Of a stretch of DNA of 64,000 nt, positions 16,388 through 24,240 are shown piece after piece. Source of the DNA: Haloplanus salinarum (GTDB lineage: Archaea > Halobacteriota > Halobacteria > Halobacteriales > Haloferacaceae). Positions within the stretch are counted from its first letter, which is position 1, and the number at the start of each line of letters is the position of its first letter. The stretch spans positions 1,240,001-1,304,000 of the forward strand of contig NZ_CP101823.1 in NCBI RefSeq assembly GCF_024498175.1. Reading direction: 5' to 3'. The translations under genes and the position numbers were made by a program. Below the pieces are notes generated by a model. That model worked only from the letters and a program-made list of their open reading frames with translations, was not told where the DNA came from and ran no database searches.

Positions 16388-16939
16388 ATGATGACGGAAC
16401 CCACTGCCGCCGATCGTACCGTACTACAGACTGCCGACGAACACGAAGCGAACCCGCTCGGGATCGACGAGAAAGCGGCTGCGGAACTCGTCGTGGCACT
16501 CAATGACTCCCTCGCCACCCTGCAGATCCTTGCCCGGCAGATTCAAAAGCACCACTGGAACGTTGAGGGCCCGGAGTTTCTCGGTATTCACGAATTTCTG
16601 GGCGAGAGCTACGAGAACATAGAGGAGGCCACCGACGAACTCGCCGAGCGCATAACCGCACTCGGAGGCGTTCCCGTGGCGGGCCCGGAAGCAGCCACCG
16701 AGCGTAGCCTCGTTGCCTTCGAGGGTGAGACGGTGTACGACATTCGATCGTCGCTTGAGGCCGATCTCGCTGCCTACGAGACACTGGCGACGACACTCCG
16801 TGAGGACGCATTGCTTGCCCAGCAACTGGGCGATCTGGGAACAGCCGATCTCTTACAGGGGATCCTCTCCGAAGTCGAAGACGACGCCCACCACATCGAC
16901 CACTTCCTCGAGGACGACACGCTCCAGCGACAGATCTGA
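16388..16939 (+). CDS. dpsA: Dps-family ferritin (DpsA)
   Basis: 183 residues from the ATG at 16388 (MMTEPTAADRTVLQTADEHE); upstream codons of the frame are non-coding in character. The Dps ferroxidase ligands appear as QKHHWNVEGPEFLGIHEFLGESYENIEEATDELAERI: His in HHWN, then the Asp/Glu set one helix turn apart on the neighbouring subunit face. Dps dodecamers oxidise and store iron, using hydrogen peroxide, and protect DNA. The divergent Bat-type regulator is a likely controller. Confidence 0.92.
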   Translation: MMTEPTAADRTVLQTADEHEANPLGIDEKAAAELVVALNDSLATLQILARQIQKHHWNVEGPEFLGIHEFLGESYENIEEATDELAERITALGGVPVAGPEAATERSLVAFEGETVYDIRSSLEADLAAYETLATTLREDALLAQQLGDLGTADLLQGILSEVEDDAHHIDHFLEDDTLQRQI

Positions 16940-17286
16940 GCGACGCACAACCGAACGGTGATCGGTCGTATCTGCTCCGGCGAAACAGATATCGGCTGAT
17001 AATCGACAGCGAGGGTGAGCTCCCAGGTGTTGTCGTGGCGTAGCGGGGCCTGTAATTCAACGAGTTCAACCAGGGATTTTTCGAAGATAGAGCGGTGATT
17101 CTTGCTAAGACTGCGATGGACGGATTCGGCAAGTAGGTGTTTAGCCGCCTTTGCGTGTTCGTAGTCCCCGTCACCGATATGCCATTGGCGGAGTGCTTCG
17201 ACCGCGGCAGCGGACGGATGGATATGAGTGATCGGATCAACGGCCTCCGGTATCTCATCGTTAGCGAGGTCGGGATACTTATCATT
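16940..17286 (-). pseudogene. Internal gene fragment between dps and the TnpB element
   Basis: A minus-strand frame is open through this whole stretch and has protein-like, acidic composition (DKYPDLANDEIPEAVDPI, then HAKAAKHLLAESVHRSLSKN, then VDYQPISVSPEQIRPITVRL). It has no stop of its own before running antisense into dps, and its 5' end is cut by the TnpB element. If the element is removed after ATAA/TTAT, this frame joins the ATPase fragment at 18793 in phase. It may be a later part of that DUF499-like gene or a different gene. Not recognised by family. Confidence 0.45.
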
Positions 17287-18792
17287 GACATCCTCACCCG
17301 CCTGAAGGCGGGGTGAATCCCGAGCGTTGGGATATTAGGGTTTGCAGTTTACCTGTCCTTGTGGGTGGAATGCACCCGTGGTTGTATCGAACAGGTAGAC
17401 TCCGGGCTGTGCCAAGCAGCCGTTACTCATATCCCCGGTTGGGGGAGTTTGAGTTATCTTTCGGCGGATATTCACCGCTCCGTTCACGTCTGCGTTCATC
17501 GTCGTCTCACACGACTCACAGACGTACAGGCCACGCTCGACGCGGTTGGCATCTCGAATCTGCCCGCAACAGGAACAGGTTTTCGAGGTGTTTTCTTCGT
17601 CCACACGGTCAACCAGTATTCCGTGTGCCTCGGCTTTGTATTCCAGTAAGCGGGTGAAACGGTCGAACTCCCATCCGTGAAGCTTCTTGTTACCACGCTG
17701 GCCCCAGTCTCGTGAGTTGCCGTCGTCGCCCTCTCGAATATCGCTCAGGTCGCCCACAGCTATCGTCCCGATCCCTTCTTCGACACACCGCTGGACGATG
17801 TGTTTTGAGAGCGTATGCAGGAAGTGGTCTTTCCGACGTGAGAGTTTCCGCCGGGCACGACGCGCCCGTTTTGATGGGCCGTTCTCACCCTCTGTCTGGT
17901 ATTCTTCGCGGGTGAAGTAGTGCTTGTCCTCTTTGAGTCGGTTGCCGGGATACAACTCGCTTGGACCGCCCTCGTAGTCGATGGCGAGGTAGTTGCTGAT
18001 GCCGAGGTCGATTCCAGCAGTCTTGTCGCCGGGTGCGTCTTCAACGGGAATTGCTGTCTCACAGACGAGATGCAATTCCCATCGGTCGCCATTCCAGACC
18101 GCTCTCGCCTGCTGGATGTTCTCAACGGTCACATCCGGTCGCGTCTCGTATTCCACAAGGATGAAGTCTGAGCGCCCGTCTTTGAGGTTCCAGCCTTTCG
18201 AGAGGCGAACCTGCCCGTGTTTGTCGTCGTGTTTGATGCCTTTCTGCTTCCACGTCACGGTCGAACGTGGGTGTCGGTCGCCACGTTTCCGGTAGCCCGG
18301 CGGGTTGTTACCGTCGTCGGAGTTGTACCAGCCGGTGAACGCCTCAGCAAGCTCCTCAAGAACTCGCTGACTTGACTGCGAATGTAGGTCACTGTAGCGT
18401 TCGTGGTCTTTCAACTCCGATTTTAATTCCTTCTCGTCAGGGATCTCACCGTCGTCGTCCCACCGACCTTGGATGTAGTAGCGTCCGACGTTCCACAGTT
18501 TTGATGCTGCAAACCCACAGGCGTCAAGGTCGTCACGAACCTGCTGGTGGTTCGTGATTTTCGCAACGTAGGTGCGGGTCGTCTCCAGCATCGTCCTGCT
18601 TCATAACCAGTTATGGGTAAAATATTATTAAGAGCGTCGTTTGACGGTGGAATATCCTGCCGGGCAGTCCCTCGGTGGTCTGTTGCTCACCGTGTCGGCT
18701 TCATCCCCCGCCTGTTCAGTCCTCGGTTCCGACCTGAGCGGTCGGAACACTCGTCCCTCACAGGAAGGCGGGGGTATTCGCCTTGACCTTCT
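17287..18792 (-). mobile_element. TnpB-only IS200/IS605-family (IS1341-type) element
   Basis: The right end has the hairpin CACCCGCCTGAAGGCGGGGTG after the tip TGACATC at 17287. The left end is a long structured palindrome at 18700-18780, with an inner stem GTTCCGACC/GGTCGGAAC, and GAATACC placed as GAAAGCC is in the other elements; 13 bases further out stands TTAT (complement at 18793-18796), close to the TTAC target of its relatives. It carries tnpB and no tnpA. The right end plus the tnpB 3' end is where the guide RNA (omega RNA) of such elements is encoded. Confidence 0.75.
17335..18591 (-). CDS. tnpB: TnpB RNA-guided nuclease, intact
   Basis: 418 residues. RuvC-I motif GIDLGISN (about 193), RuvC-II region IAVGDLSDIREGDD (about 278), a zinc finger CSCCGQIRDANRVERGLYVC..C (about 335-357) and RuvC-III MNADVNGAVNI (about 363). 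TnpB proteins cut DNA guided by an RNA from the element end and help retain the element. Note that the position usually holding the RuvC-II glutamate (E-D-L) has glycine (GDL); a nearby glutamate is in IREGDD. It has inserted into a DUF499-type ATPase gene. No TnpA is adjacent; the one at 62264 belongs to another subgroup. Confidence 0.85.
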   Translation of the reverse strand: MLETTRTYVAKITNHQQVRDDLDACGFAASKLWNVGRYYIQGRWDDDGEIPDEKELKSELKDHERYSDLHSQSSQRVLEELAEAFTGWYNSDDGNNPPGYRKRGDRHPRSTVTWKQKGIKHDDKHGQVRLSKGWNLKDGRSDFILVEYETRPDVTVENIQQARAVWNGDRWELHLVCETAIPVEDAPGDKTAGIDLGISNYLAIDYEGGPSELYPGNRLKEDKHYFTREEYQTEGENGPSKRARRARRKLSRRKDHFLHTLSKHIVQRCVEEGIGTIAVGDLSDIREGDDGNSRDWGQRGNKKLHGWEFDRFTRLLEYKAEAHGILVDRVDEENTSKTCSCCGQIRDANRVERGLYVCESCETTMNADVNGAVNIRRKITQTPPTGDMSNGCLAQPGVYLFDTTTGAFHPQGQVNCKP

Positions 18793-19646
18793 ATAAGGGT
18801 ACGGACTTCCTCAGCTTCTTCCTCGAAAGCAGTGTCTGCGATACTGTATACGACCGTGACCTTGTCGACCTCTGACGCGGTTTCGAGGAGTGAGAGAACG
18901 AAGCTCAGGGTCTGACTGGCTAACGTCGCGTTTCCGACTTCGACCGCGGACGCCGCCTCGAGGTAGGCTGCAATCTCGTCGATGAGGATGAGGGCAGGAC
19001 CATCACCAAGCTCGAACAGCCCCTTCAGCGTATTTCCGCCAGGTGCGTTCCGGTCCTGGTCGTACTCTTTGATATATTCGTAGCCATCGAGGCCGTATAG
19101 CTGGTAGGCGATTTCGCCCCACATCGTCCGCGTGTTCGGGGCGTTCGGGTCTGACCGATCGCTCCGGGCATTTCGGGCGTCGACGTGTCCTCCGACGAAG
19201 ACGGAGGTGTCGACATCAAGACCCTGATCTACCGCATCTAGGTAGGCAGCACCGAGGTCGTCCTCACCCTCTACGAGATGGCGACTGAGATCGCCAATAT
19301 CAGTCGGATGATTCGCGAGATGGTACGAGGCGATGAGGTCGTGCGTCTTGCCCCCACCGAAGCGGGTGTCCAGACACAGAATACTGCTGGAGTAACCGCC
19401 GCTGTCGTATCCGTCAGCGGCGAGGAACCGTCCCGTGAGATTACTCAGGAGCGTTCGCAGCCCGTCGGTCGGGTACGTCATATCGAAGAACTGCGTCGCA
19501 CTCCGATAGACCGGTGCGGAGTCATCCGGCGAATGAGCGACAGTTGCCAAGCTAGCTGCGAACTGATCCTCCTGTAGCGTCCCGTCGAGGACATCTCCCC
19601 GAGGAGTACACGCCTCAAACAGACTCGGATAGTCTGTGCTACTCAT
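18793..19646 (-). pseudogene. DUF499-type AAA+ ATPase, N-terminal part, disrupted by TnpB element
   Basis: About 284 genuine residues from MSSTDYPSLFEACTPRGDVL to EEEAEEVRTLI, after which the frame enters the IS left end. It has a Walker A-like FGGGKTHDLI (about 93), and a Walker B-like GPALILIDEIAAYLEA (about 225). DUF499 ATPases are normally around 1000 residues and belong to defence loci that combine them with DUF1156-type DNA methyltransferases. Those partners are not in the window. The start overlaps the stop of the small AbrB-like gene by 4 bp. The locus is inactivated. Confidence 0.7.
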
Positions 19647-19855
19647 GAATCAACTTCCTGTTGCCCCGGTTTGGAGACGATGATGAACTCTCCACGGTCG
19701 CTATTGTTGATGAGTGCGTGAGCGATCTCTTTCGACTCAGCGATGTCGATTTTGATTGGCTCGCCCACCTCCGCATCGAACTTATCGAGTTCAGGCCCGG
19801 ACAGATTTACTCGCCCAGACCTCCCCGTGTTTTTCCCTATCTGTTTACGAGTCAT
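19643..19855 (-). CDS. Small AbrB/SpoVT-like protein upstream of the ATPase
   Basis: 70 residues. SGRVNLSGPELDKFDAEVGE followed by PIKIDIAESKEIAHALI resembles the swapped-hairpin AbrB fold (a beta hairpin with a PxLR-like loop, here SGPEL, and a conserved G-E turn). Such small proteins act as DNA-binding repressors or antitoxins. The ATG of the ATPase overlaps its stop, so it is the first gene of the disrupted operon. It may have been the regulator of the lost defence system. Confidence 0.5.
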   Translation of the reverse strand: MTRKQIGKNTGRSGRVNLSGPELDKFDAEVGEPIKIDIAESKEIAHALINNSDRGEFIIVSKPGQQEVDS

Positions 19856-20351
19856 CCGGATGTTTTGTCTGGCTTACGGAAACAATATAACCTTTACTTA
19901 GACTAAGTTGGCTGAACTCGTCGACTGGTACGGATTCAGCCAGCGTGTCATAGAAACTTCCGCACGCTCTGCTTATCGAAGTCTTGTCAAGACTTCCGTG
20001 CAAGATACACCGCGCGAATCGGTCGCGAGATAGTCGTCATCTGGCGCGGAAAGGGAGCGATAAATACAGACTGGAAATATATCGATCGAGTTGGCTTCGA
20101 TTATTCAGCGAGCAGAATTATCCTCTTATCGGTGACAACGCCGTATGATATCTGCGTTTGCAGCCTTTAGGTCATAACTCAGCTCGGTAAACGTCCAGAA
20201 ACTGGCGTCAGACACCCGTCTCATACTGTTCGGCCCGTGTATCTGGTCTATCCTATAGCCTATGCTGCCCCAGATCGGGAGATGGACAGCGAGATGCAGT
20301 CCAGCCGGCGGAAAAAGTATTTTCAAGTACAAATTACGAGTGCAGAGCGTT
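19856..20351. other. Intergenic stretch with a possible short gene remnant
   Basis: 500 bp without a clear gene. On the plus strand 19908-20033 is a short open frame (LAELVDWYGFSQRVIETSAR, then SAYRSLVKTSVQDTPRESVAR, stop) that looks protein-like but lacks a convincing start and family. The rest holds nothing I recognise. Confidence 0.3.
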
Positions 20352-20891
20352 ATGGTAGCCAGGCTGGACCGAGTGGTGCGGCTGTACGGTCGATACGGAC
20401 CGACACGGTTGCCGCTCGGGGACCGACAGGACGTCGGGGCCGGCTACAGTATGGCCGTCGGTGTCCTCGCCGGTGGCATCGTGTTTGCTCCGGTGAGTAC
20501 GCTGGTTTCGGGTACGGTGGGTTCCGCAGGGGTGATTCTGTCTGCGATCCCGGTGTACCTCGCCACGGGATTCGTAGTCGGGGCGCTCACGTGGCGCTCC
20601 CTGCCGTCGAGTGTCCCATACTACAGTGCCGTCGCAGCGTTGGTCACGGTCGCCGGGAACTACCTTGCCGGAACTGCCGTGTGGTTGCTACTGGCTCCGG
20701 TGTACGGCTACGAGTTTTTGAACCCATACGGGGGAGTTGACCCGCCGACCTCGCTCACCGAGTTCCTCGGAGCGTTCTTTGAGCTGTACCCCGATACCAT
20801 CTTGGTAGTGGTCGTGTGGACGATCTGGATAGCCGTCCCACTCAGCCTCTTTTTCAGCTACGTCTACGGGCGCAGTCTTAGTGGAGAATAG
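20352..20891 (+). CDS. Four-helix membrane protein, unknown function
   Basis: 179 residues from ATG 20352 (MVARLDRVVRLYGRYG); the frame upstream is of non-coding character. Predicted helices lie at about 30-50, 55-75, 85-115 and 145-170, with an amphipathic basic N-terminus. A conserved-looking loop is NPYGGVDPPTSLTEFLG. No family recognised. Isolated gene. Confidence 0.5.
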   Translation: MVARLDRVVRLYGRYGPTRLPLGDRQDVGAGYSMAVGVLAGGIVFAPVSTLVSGTVGSAGVILSAIPVYLATGFVVGALTWRSLPSSVPYYSAVAALVTVAGNYLAGTAVWLLLAPVYGYEFLNPYGGVDPPTSLTEFLGAFFELYPDTILVVVVWTIWIAVPLSLFFSYVYGRSLSGE

Positions 20892-21128
20892 CCGATACAT
20901 TCGCAGCTCTCACCGACCGGCTGTTTCAGGCGGAAATATATCTGAAGAATAGGATTTCAACAGAGTCGCCTGTTCATATGGGGGTGGCATAGCAGATTTA
21001 CTACCACAGAGTAAAAATCGTTCAAATCAGGGCAACGCTCTAGCAGATCGAGTCGTTACGTACTCAGGATCTATCAGGACGGCCTGTGGAGTGTAACTGT
21101 TCTATGTAGCAGAGCTGAAACCCGCTCC

Positions 21129-21185
21129 TGAGCGTTCAAATGTATATCACTCAAACTCGCTTTTGAGCGTTCAGATTGTTTATCA
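21129..21185. promoter_or_regulatory. Direct repeat upstream of the DUF5694 lipoprotein gene
   Basis: TGAGCGTTCAAATGTATATCA (21129-21149) is repeated as TGAGCGTTCAGATTGTTTATCA (21164-21185), 35 bp apart start to start, 50 bp before the start codon. The TATATCA and TTTATCA ends look like TATA boxes, so this may be a duplicated promoter with an upstream activator site. The rest of 20892-21234 holds nothing else I recognise. Confidence 0.45.
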
Positions 21186-21234
21186 TTTGGCAGCTATACT
21201 GTGTTGATACCAGAAACCTGGTGGGTAGCGAACT

Positions 21235-22194
21235 ATGCGATCGGAACTTCACTTGGACAGGCGGTCAGTAATGGGATCAGCTGCTGCCGCGGCGATAGCT
21301 GGACTCGCCGGCTGTGCCGGGCTACAAACTAACGCTGAAACTCCCGCCGCGGCGGGGCCTGACCAGTGGCCAGACCCGAAAGAGGGCCAACGTGAGGTGA
21401 TGCTCCTCGGCTCAACGCATCTCGCACAGTCTCCTGGAGACACACAGAACGCATATGCCACCGATCCAGGGGACATTCTGGGTGAAAAGCGGCAGCGCGA
21501 ACTCGAAACACTGACCCACCGGCTTGCAGACTGGGAGCCCGACCGGATCGCCGTTGAGGAACGGGTCTCACAGCAGTCGGTCATCGATGCTGCATACGCA
21601 GCCTACCGTGACGACCCCGACACGCTGACCGCTGTCTCCGGGTGGGAGCGGGACAGAAGCAACGAAACCGTTCAGATCGGGTTCCGACTCGCTGACAAGC
21701 TCGGACACGACTCCGTTGCCGCTGTTGACTACTTCCAAAGTCCTGCAGCACTACTGACTGATGAGGAAAAGCAGCAGTTGCCGGATTCGCTGCGAGCCGT
21801 GCTCGTTGATCCTGATACCGTCGAATATCCGCTTCCGGACGCAGCCGAAAGTAACGCGGAGAAACAGCAGCGGCTTGATGAAGGTTCGCTGGTGGAGTTC
21901 TATCAGTGGTTGAACACGCCTGGCGTGGGAGCAGCTATGTGGAATAACGATATGAACTTCTATGCAACGGCGTTTGAAAACAGCGAGCCGGGAGACTACA
22001 CGGCTGTGAAACTGATGACGGCGTGGACACAACGAAACCTGCGTATTGCATCGAACATTTGGAACGTGCCTGCGAAGGATGACGAACGGGTGCTAGTCGT
22101 CTACGGCGCATCACACGTGCCGCAACTGGGACAGATACTGACCGGCGCACCAATGATGGCACCGGTCAGTCCGCTGCCGTATCTTACCGACTGA
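21235..22194 (+). CDS. Tat lipoprotein of the DUF5694 / TraB-like fold
   Basis: 319 residues. A Tat-type signal (LDRRSVMGSAAAAAIAGLAGC) ends in a lipobox with Cys at about residue 27, so it is exported folded and lipid-anchored outside the membrane. The mature part starts REVMLLGSTHLAQSPGD, contains DWEPDRIAVEER, and ends with VVYGASHVPQLGQIL; the GSTH and GASH blocks are the paired His motifs of DUF5694/TraB-like proteins, suspected metal-dependent hydrolases. Substrate unknown. A duplicated promoter-like element lies upstream. Confidence 0.72.
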   Translation: MRSELHLDRRSVMGSAAAAAIAGLAGCAGLQTNAETPAAAGPDQWPDPKEGQREVMLLGSTHLAQSPGDTQNAYATDPGDILGEKRQRELETLTHRLADWEPDRIAVEERVSQQSVIDAAYAAYRDDPDTLTAVSGWERDRSNETVQIGFRLADKLGHDSVAAVDYFQSPAALLTDEEKQQLPDSLRAVLVDPDTVEYPLPDAAESNAEKQQRLDEGSLVEFYQWLNTPGVGAAMWNNDMNFYATAFENSEPGDYTAVKLMTAWTQRNLRIASNIWNVPAKDDERVLVVYGASHVPQLGQILTGAPMMAPVSPLPYLTD

Positions 22195-22329
22195 CGCACA
22201 CAACCTTTCTGCTGGCTCTGCTGACTGATCCTGCCTGAGAGTCGGAGATGGAACTATACCGGATTCGCAGGCCTACTGAACAGCTGATTCAGCGAGAAGC
22301 AATTGAAAGACGGTCGTCCCGACGCGTCG

Positions 22330-22767
22330 TCAGTTACTGTGTCCGTGGTTGCGGCGACCCTCAACGGTGTCCGCCAGCCACGTCCCGATCCGGACGCCGA
22401 TCTCGCCAACAACCGCGGCGATCCCAAACCCGGCGACGGTAAATACGGTCAGGAACATGCCCTGTCCGAGTGTGACCCACTCCGGTTGAGTGAACCCTGC
22501 TACGGCGACATATGTGTGGAATACGGCCCAGAGAATCGGGAGTCCACCAACGATTCCAACCTGGATCCCTGCACGAGTTGTTTCACTGTCCGACCGGGTG
22601 AGTAAGTACCCGGTCAGGATCCCGCCGAACACTACTGCCGCCACCGAGACTTCGGACCCGGTCTGCCAATAACTGACCGCAGTACACGGAAGAGCCACTC
22701 CCCCACCGATAAGCCCGTATTTCCATCGCAGTAATCTATTCCGAACACAGAGACTGAGACCCGACAT
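22330..22767 (-). CDS. DUF5518-like four-helix membrane protein
   Basis: 145 residues. RWKYGLIGGGVALPCTAVSY, then a second helix SVAAVVFGGILTGYLLTR, a third GIVGGLPILWAVFHTYVAV and a fourth. The pattern of a WKY start, a TGYL motif and GGLP matches the haloarchaeal DUF5518 family as I remember it. Function unknown. The 300 bp between this gene and 23066 hold nothing recognised. Confidence 0.62.
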   Translation of the reverse strand: MSGLSLCVRNRLLRWKYGLIGGGVALPCTAVSYWQTGSEVSVAAVVFGGILTGYLLTRSDSETTRAGIQVGIVGGLPILWAVFHTYVAVAGFTQPEWVTLGQGMFLTVFTVAGFGIAAVVGEIGVRIGTWLADTVEGRRNHGHSN

Positions 22768-23065
22768 TATCCTTGGAGACTACTCACACCGGTGACCAAG
22801 TAAACACCCGGATGAATAAAACTGACATCGTATCCATACCCGGTCACTCGGTCACCCACACGCTGTACTCCCTACGCGCCTCTCACACAACCTGTATCCA
22901 GACTTGATTAGGTCGGACCGGCCAACACAGGATACCCACATACCAGCCCGACACTCAAAATACCATAATATTGTTACGAATCACGTGCGAGACTTAGAGC
23001 CAGAAGATGAAGCAATGATTCAGCAACCAAGCGGAAGGACATCACCCTAACGGAGCGGTTCGAAA

Positions 23066-23509
23066 TTAAGAAGCGACGGATTTGTAGACTGGTCTTCCGA
23101 TCAGGAATAGGCCTAAGATGCCGGGTATAAGTGGTAGAGGGCTACTCTTTTTCTTAAGATACGATTTCGAGGGTGAGCCTTGCACGACATAGGCCGTGGT
23201 TGTCTCCCCGACATTGTACTGGTCAATTCTGTCTTCCGCGGCAGTCCTTGTGTCGGACGCTTTTGTTCCTACTCCCGGGTTGATGTTGTCGGAAGTGTAT
23301 TGGGTTCCGTTGTGCGTGTAGCTGTAAGTGACGTGGGGCGTGTACTTATCCCCGCTTTTTGAGGAATCCATAGTGACTTCTTTGCTCTCTACCGTGGCTT
23401 CAATCTGCACCCCGGACGAGAGGCTTTGTTGCTGAGAGTATGCCATATATCCGGCAACTCCGAGCAGCACAATCCCCAGTATTATACTTATCAGAGACAA
23501 CTTCGACAT
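23066..23509 (-). CDS. DUF3592 membrane-anchored protein
   Basis: 147 residues: an N-terminal helix (5-25), an extracytoplasmic beta domain (35-115) with IEATVESKEVTMDSS, YTPHVTYSYTHNGTQYTSDN and DQYNVGETTTAYV, and a C-terminal helix (122-140). This is the standard DUF3592 layout. Function of the family is unknown. Single gene. Confidence 0.75.
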   Translation of the reverse strand: MSKLSLISIILGIVLLGVAGYMAYSQQQSLSSGVQIEATVESKEVTMDSSKSGDKYTPHVTYSYTHNGTQYTSDNINPGVGTKASDTRTAAEDRIDQYNVGETTTAYVVQGSPSKSYLKKKSSPLPLIPGILGLFLIGRPVYKSVAS

Positions 23510-24216
23510 ATTCGTGATTGTTTTGATTACTGAATGTTAATTTTGACGTGTTTCTCACTGCGCAACATATGCACGCAGAGTTTCACGACTGATTCTTTTT
23601 GAACTCGTGAAATAAACACCGTGGCAACTCTTCTATGACACCCTATGCCATTAGCTATTTGTTGGGAGAAGTCCTGACCAGCCGTGGAGCCACGTTCGGT
23701 TGCCATACAAAATTTCCTCCTTCAGAGTACTTCAATCCTTTCACAATTCTCACAAGCAAAATACTCTAACGGCAATAAAAGACTACATCGAAATCTCCCT
23801 GTGATGAGTTGATGAAGACAGTACCGGAAGCGGCTTCTAGAACCTCTTTGAGCGACATATGCACCAGCGATACGTATAGCTAAACAAGCGGTGGGAAACA
23901 AACTGGTATTTCTAAATCAACAGGTGTAGCTCAAAATAAGATTTGTTGCAGTGTATATCGTACACAATACGCGCGTGGCCGAGTCAAAATCGTTGACATG
24001 ATAAAGCGTCCATCTATCGACCCCTATACAACGATGGTGTTTATGACTGGCTTGTGAAACGAGCTGTCACCACCGGGGAACGGCAGAATTACTATCCACA
24101 AATTTTGAAGGTTTTATCACCCACATCAACACAAAAAAGTCGAGAACATATAATCTCACCAGTTATAACACTCCAAAATTCTGTTATTAATCCATTGGAA
24201 TCAAACAAAGCGCTAT
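23510..24216. other. AT-rich intergenic region with a solo IS end
   Basis: 700 bp without a convincing gene. At 23631-23644 the 14 bases TTCTATGACACCCT equal the right terminal repeat of the IS at 28361-29425 plus one base, so a remnant of that IS type is likely. The short plus-strand frame at 24054-24251 lacks protein character. Confidence 0.4.
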
Positions 24217-24240
24217 ATGTGCGATTCTTCTGTCATCTGT

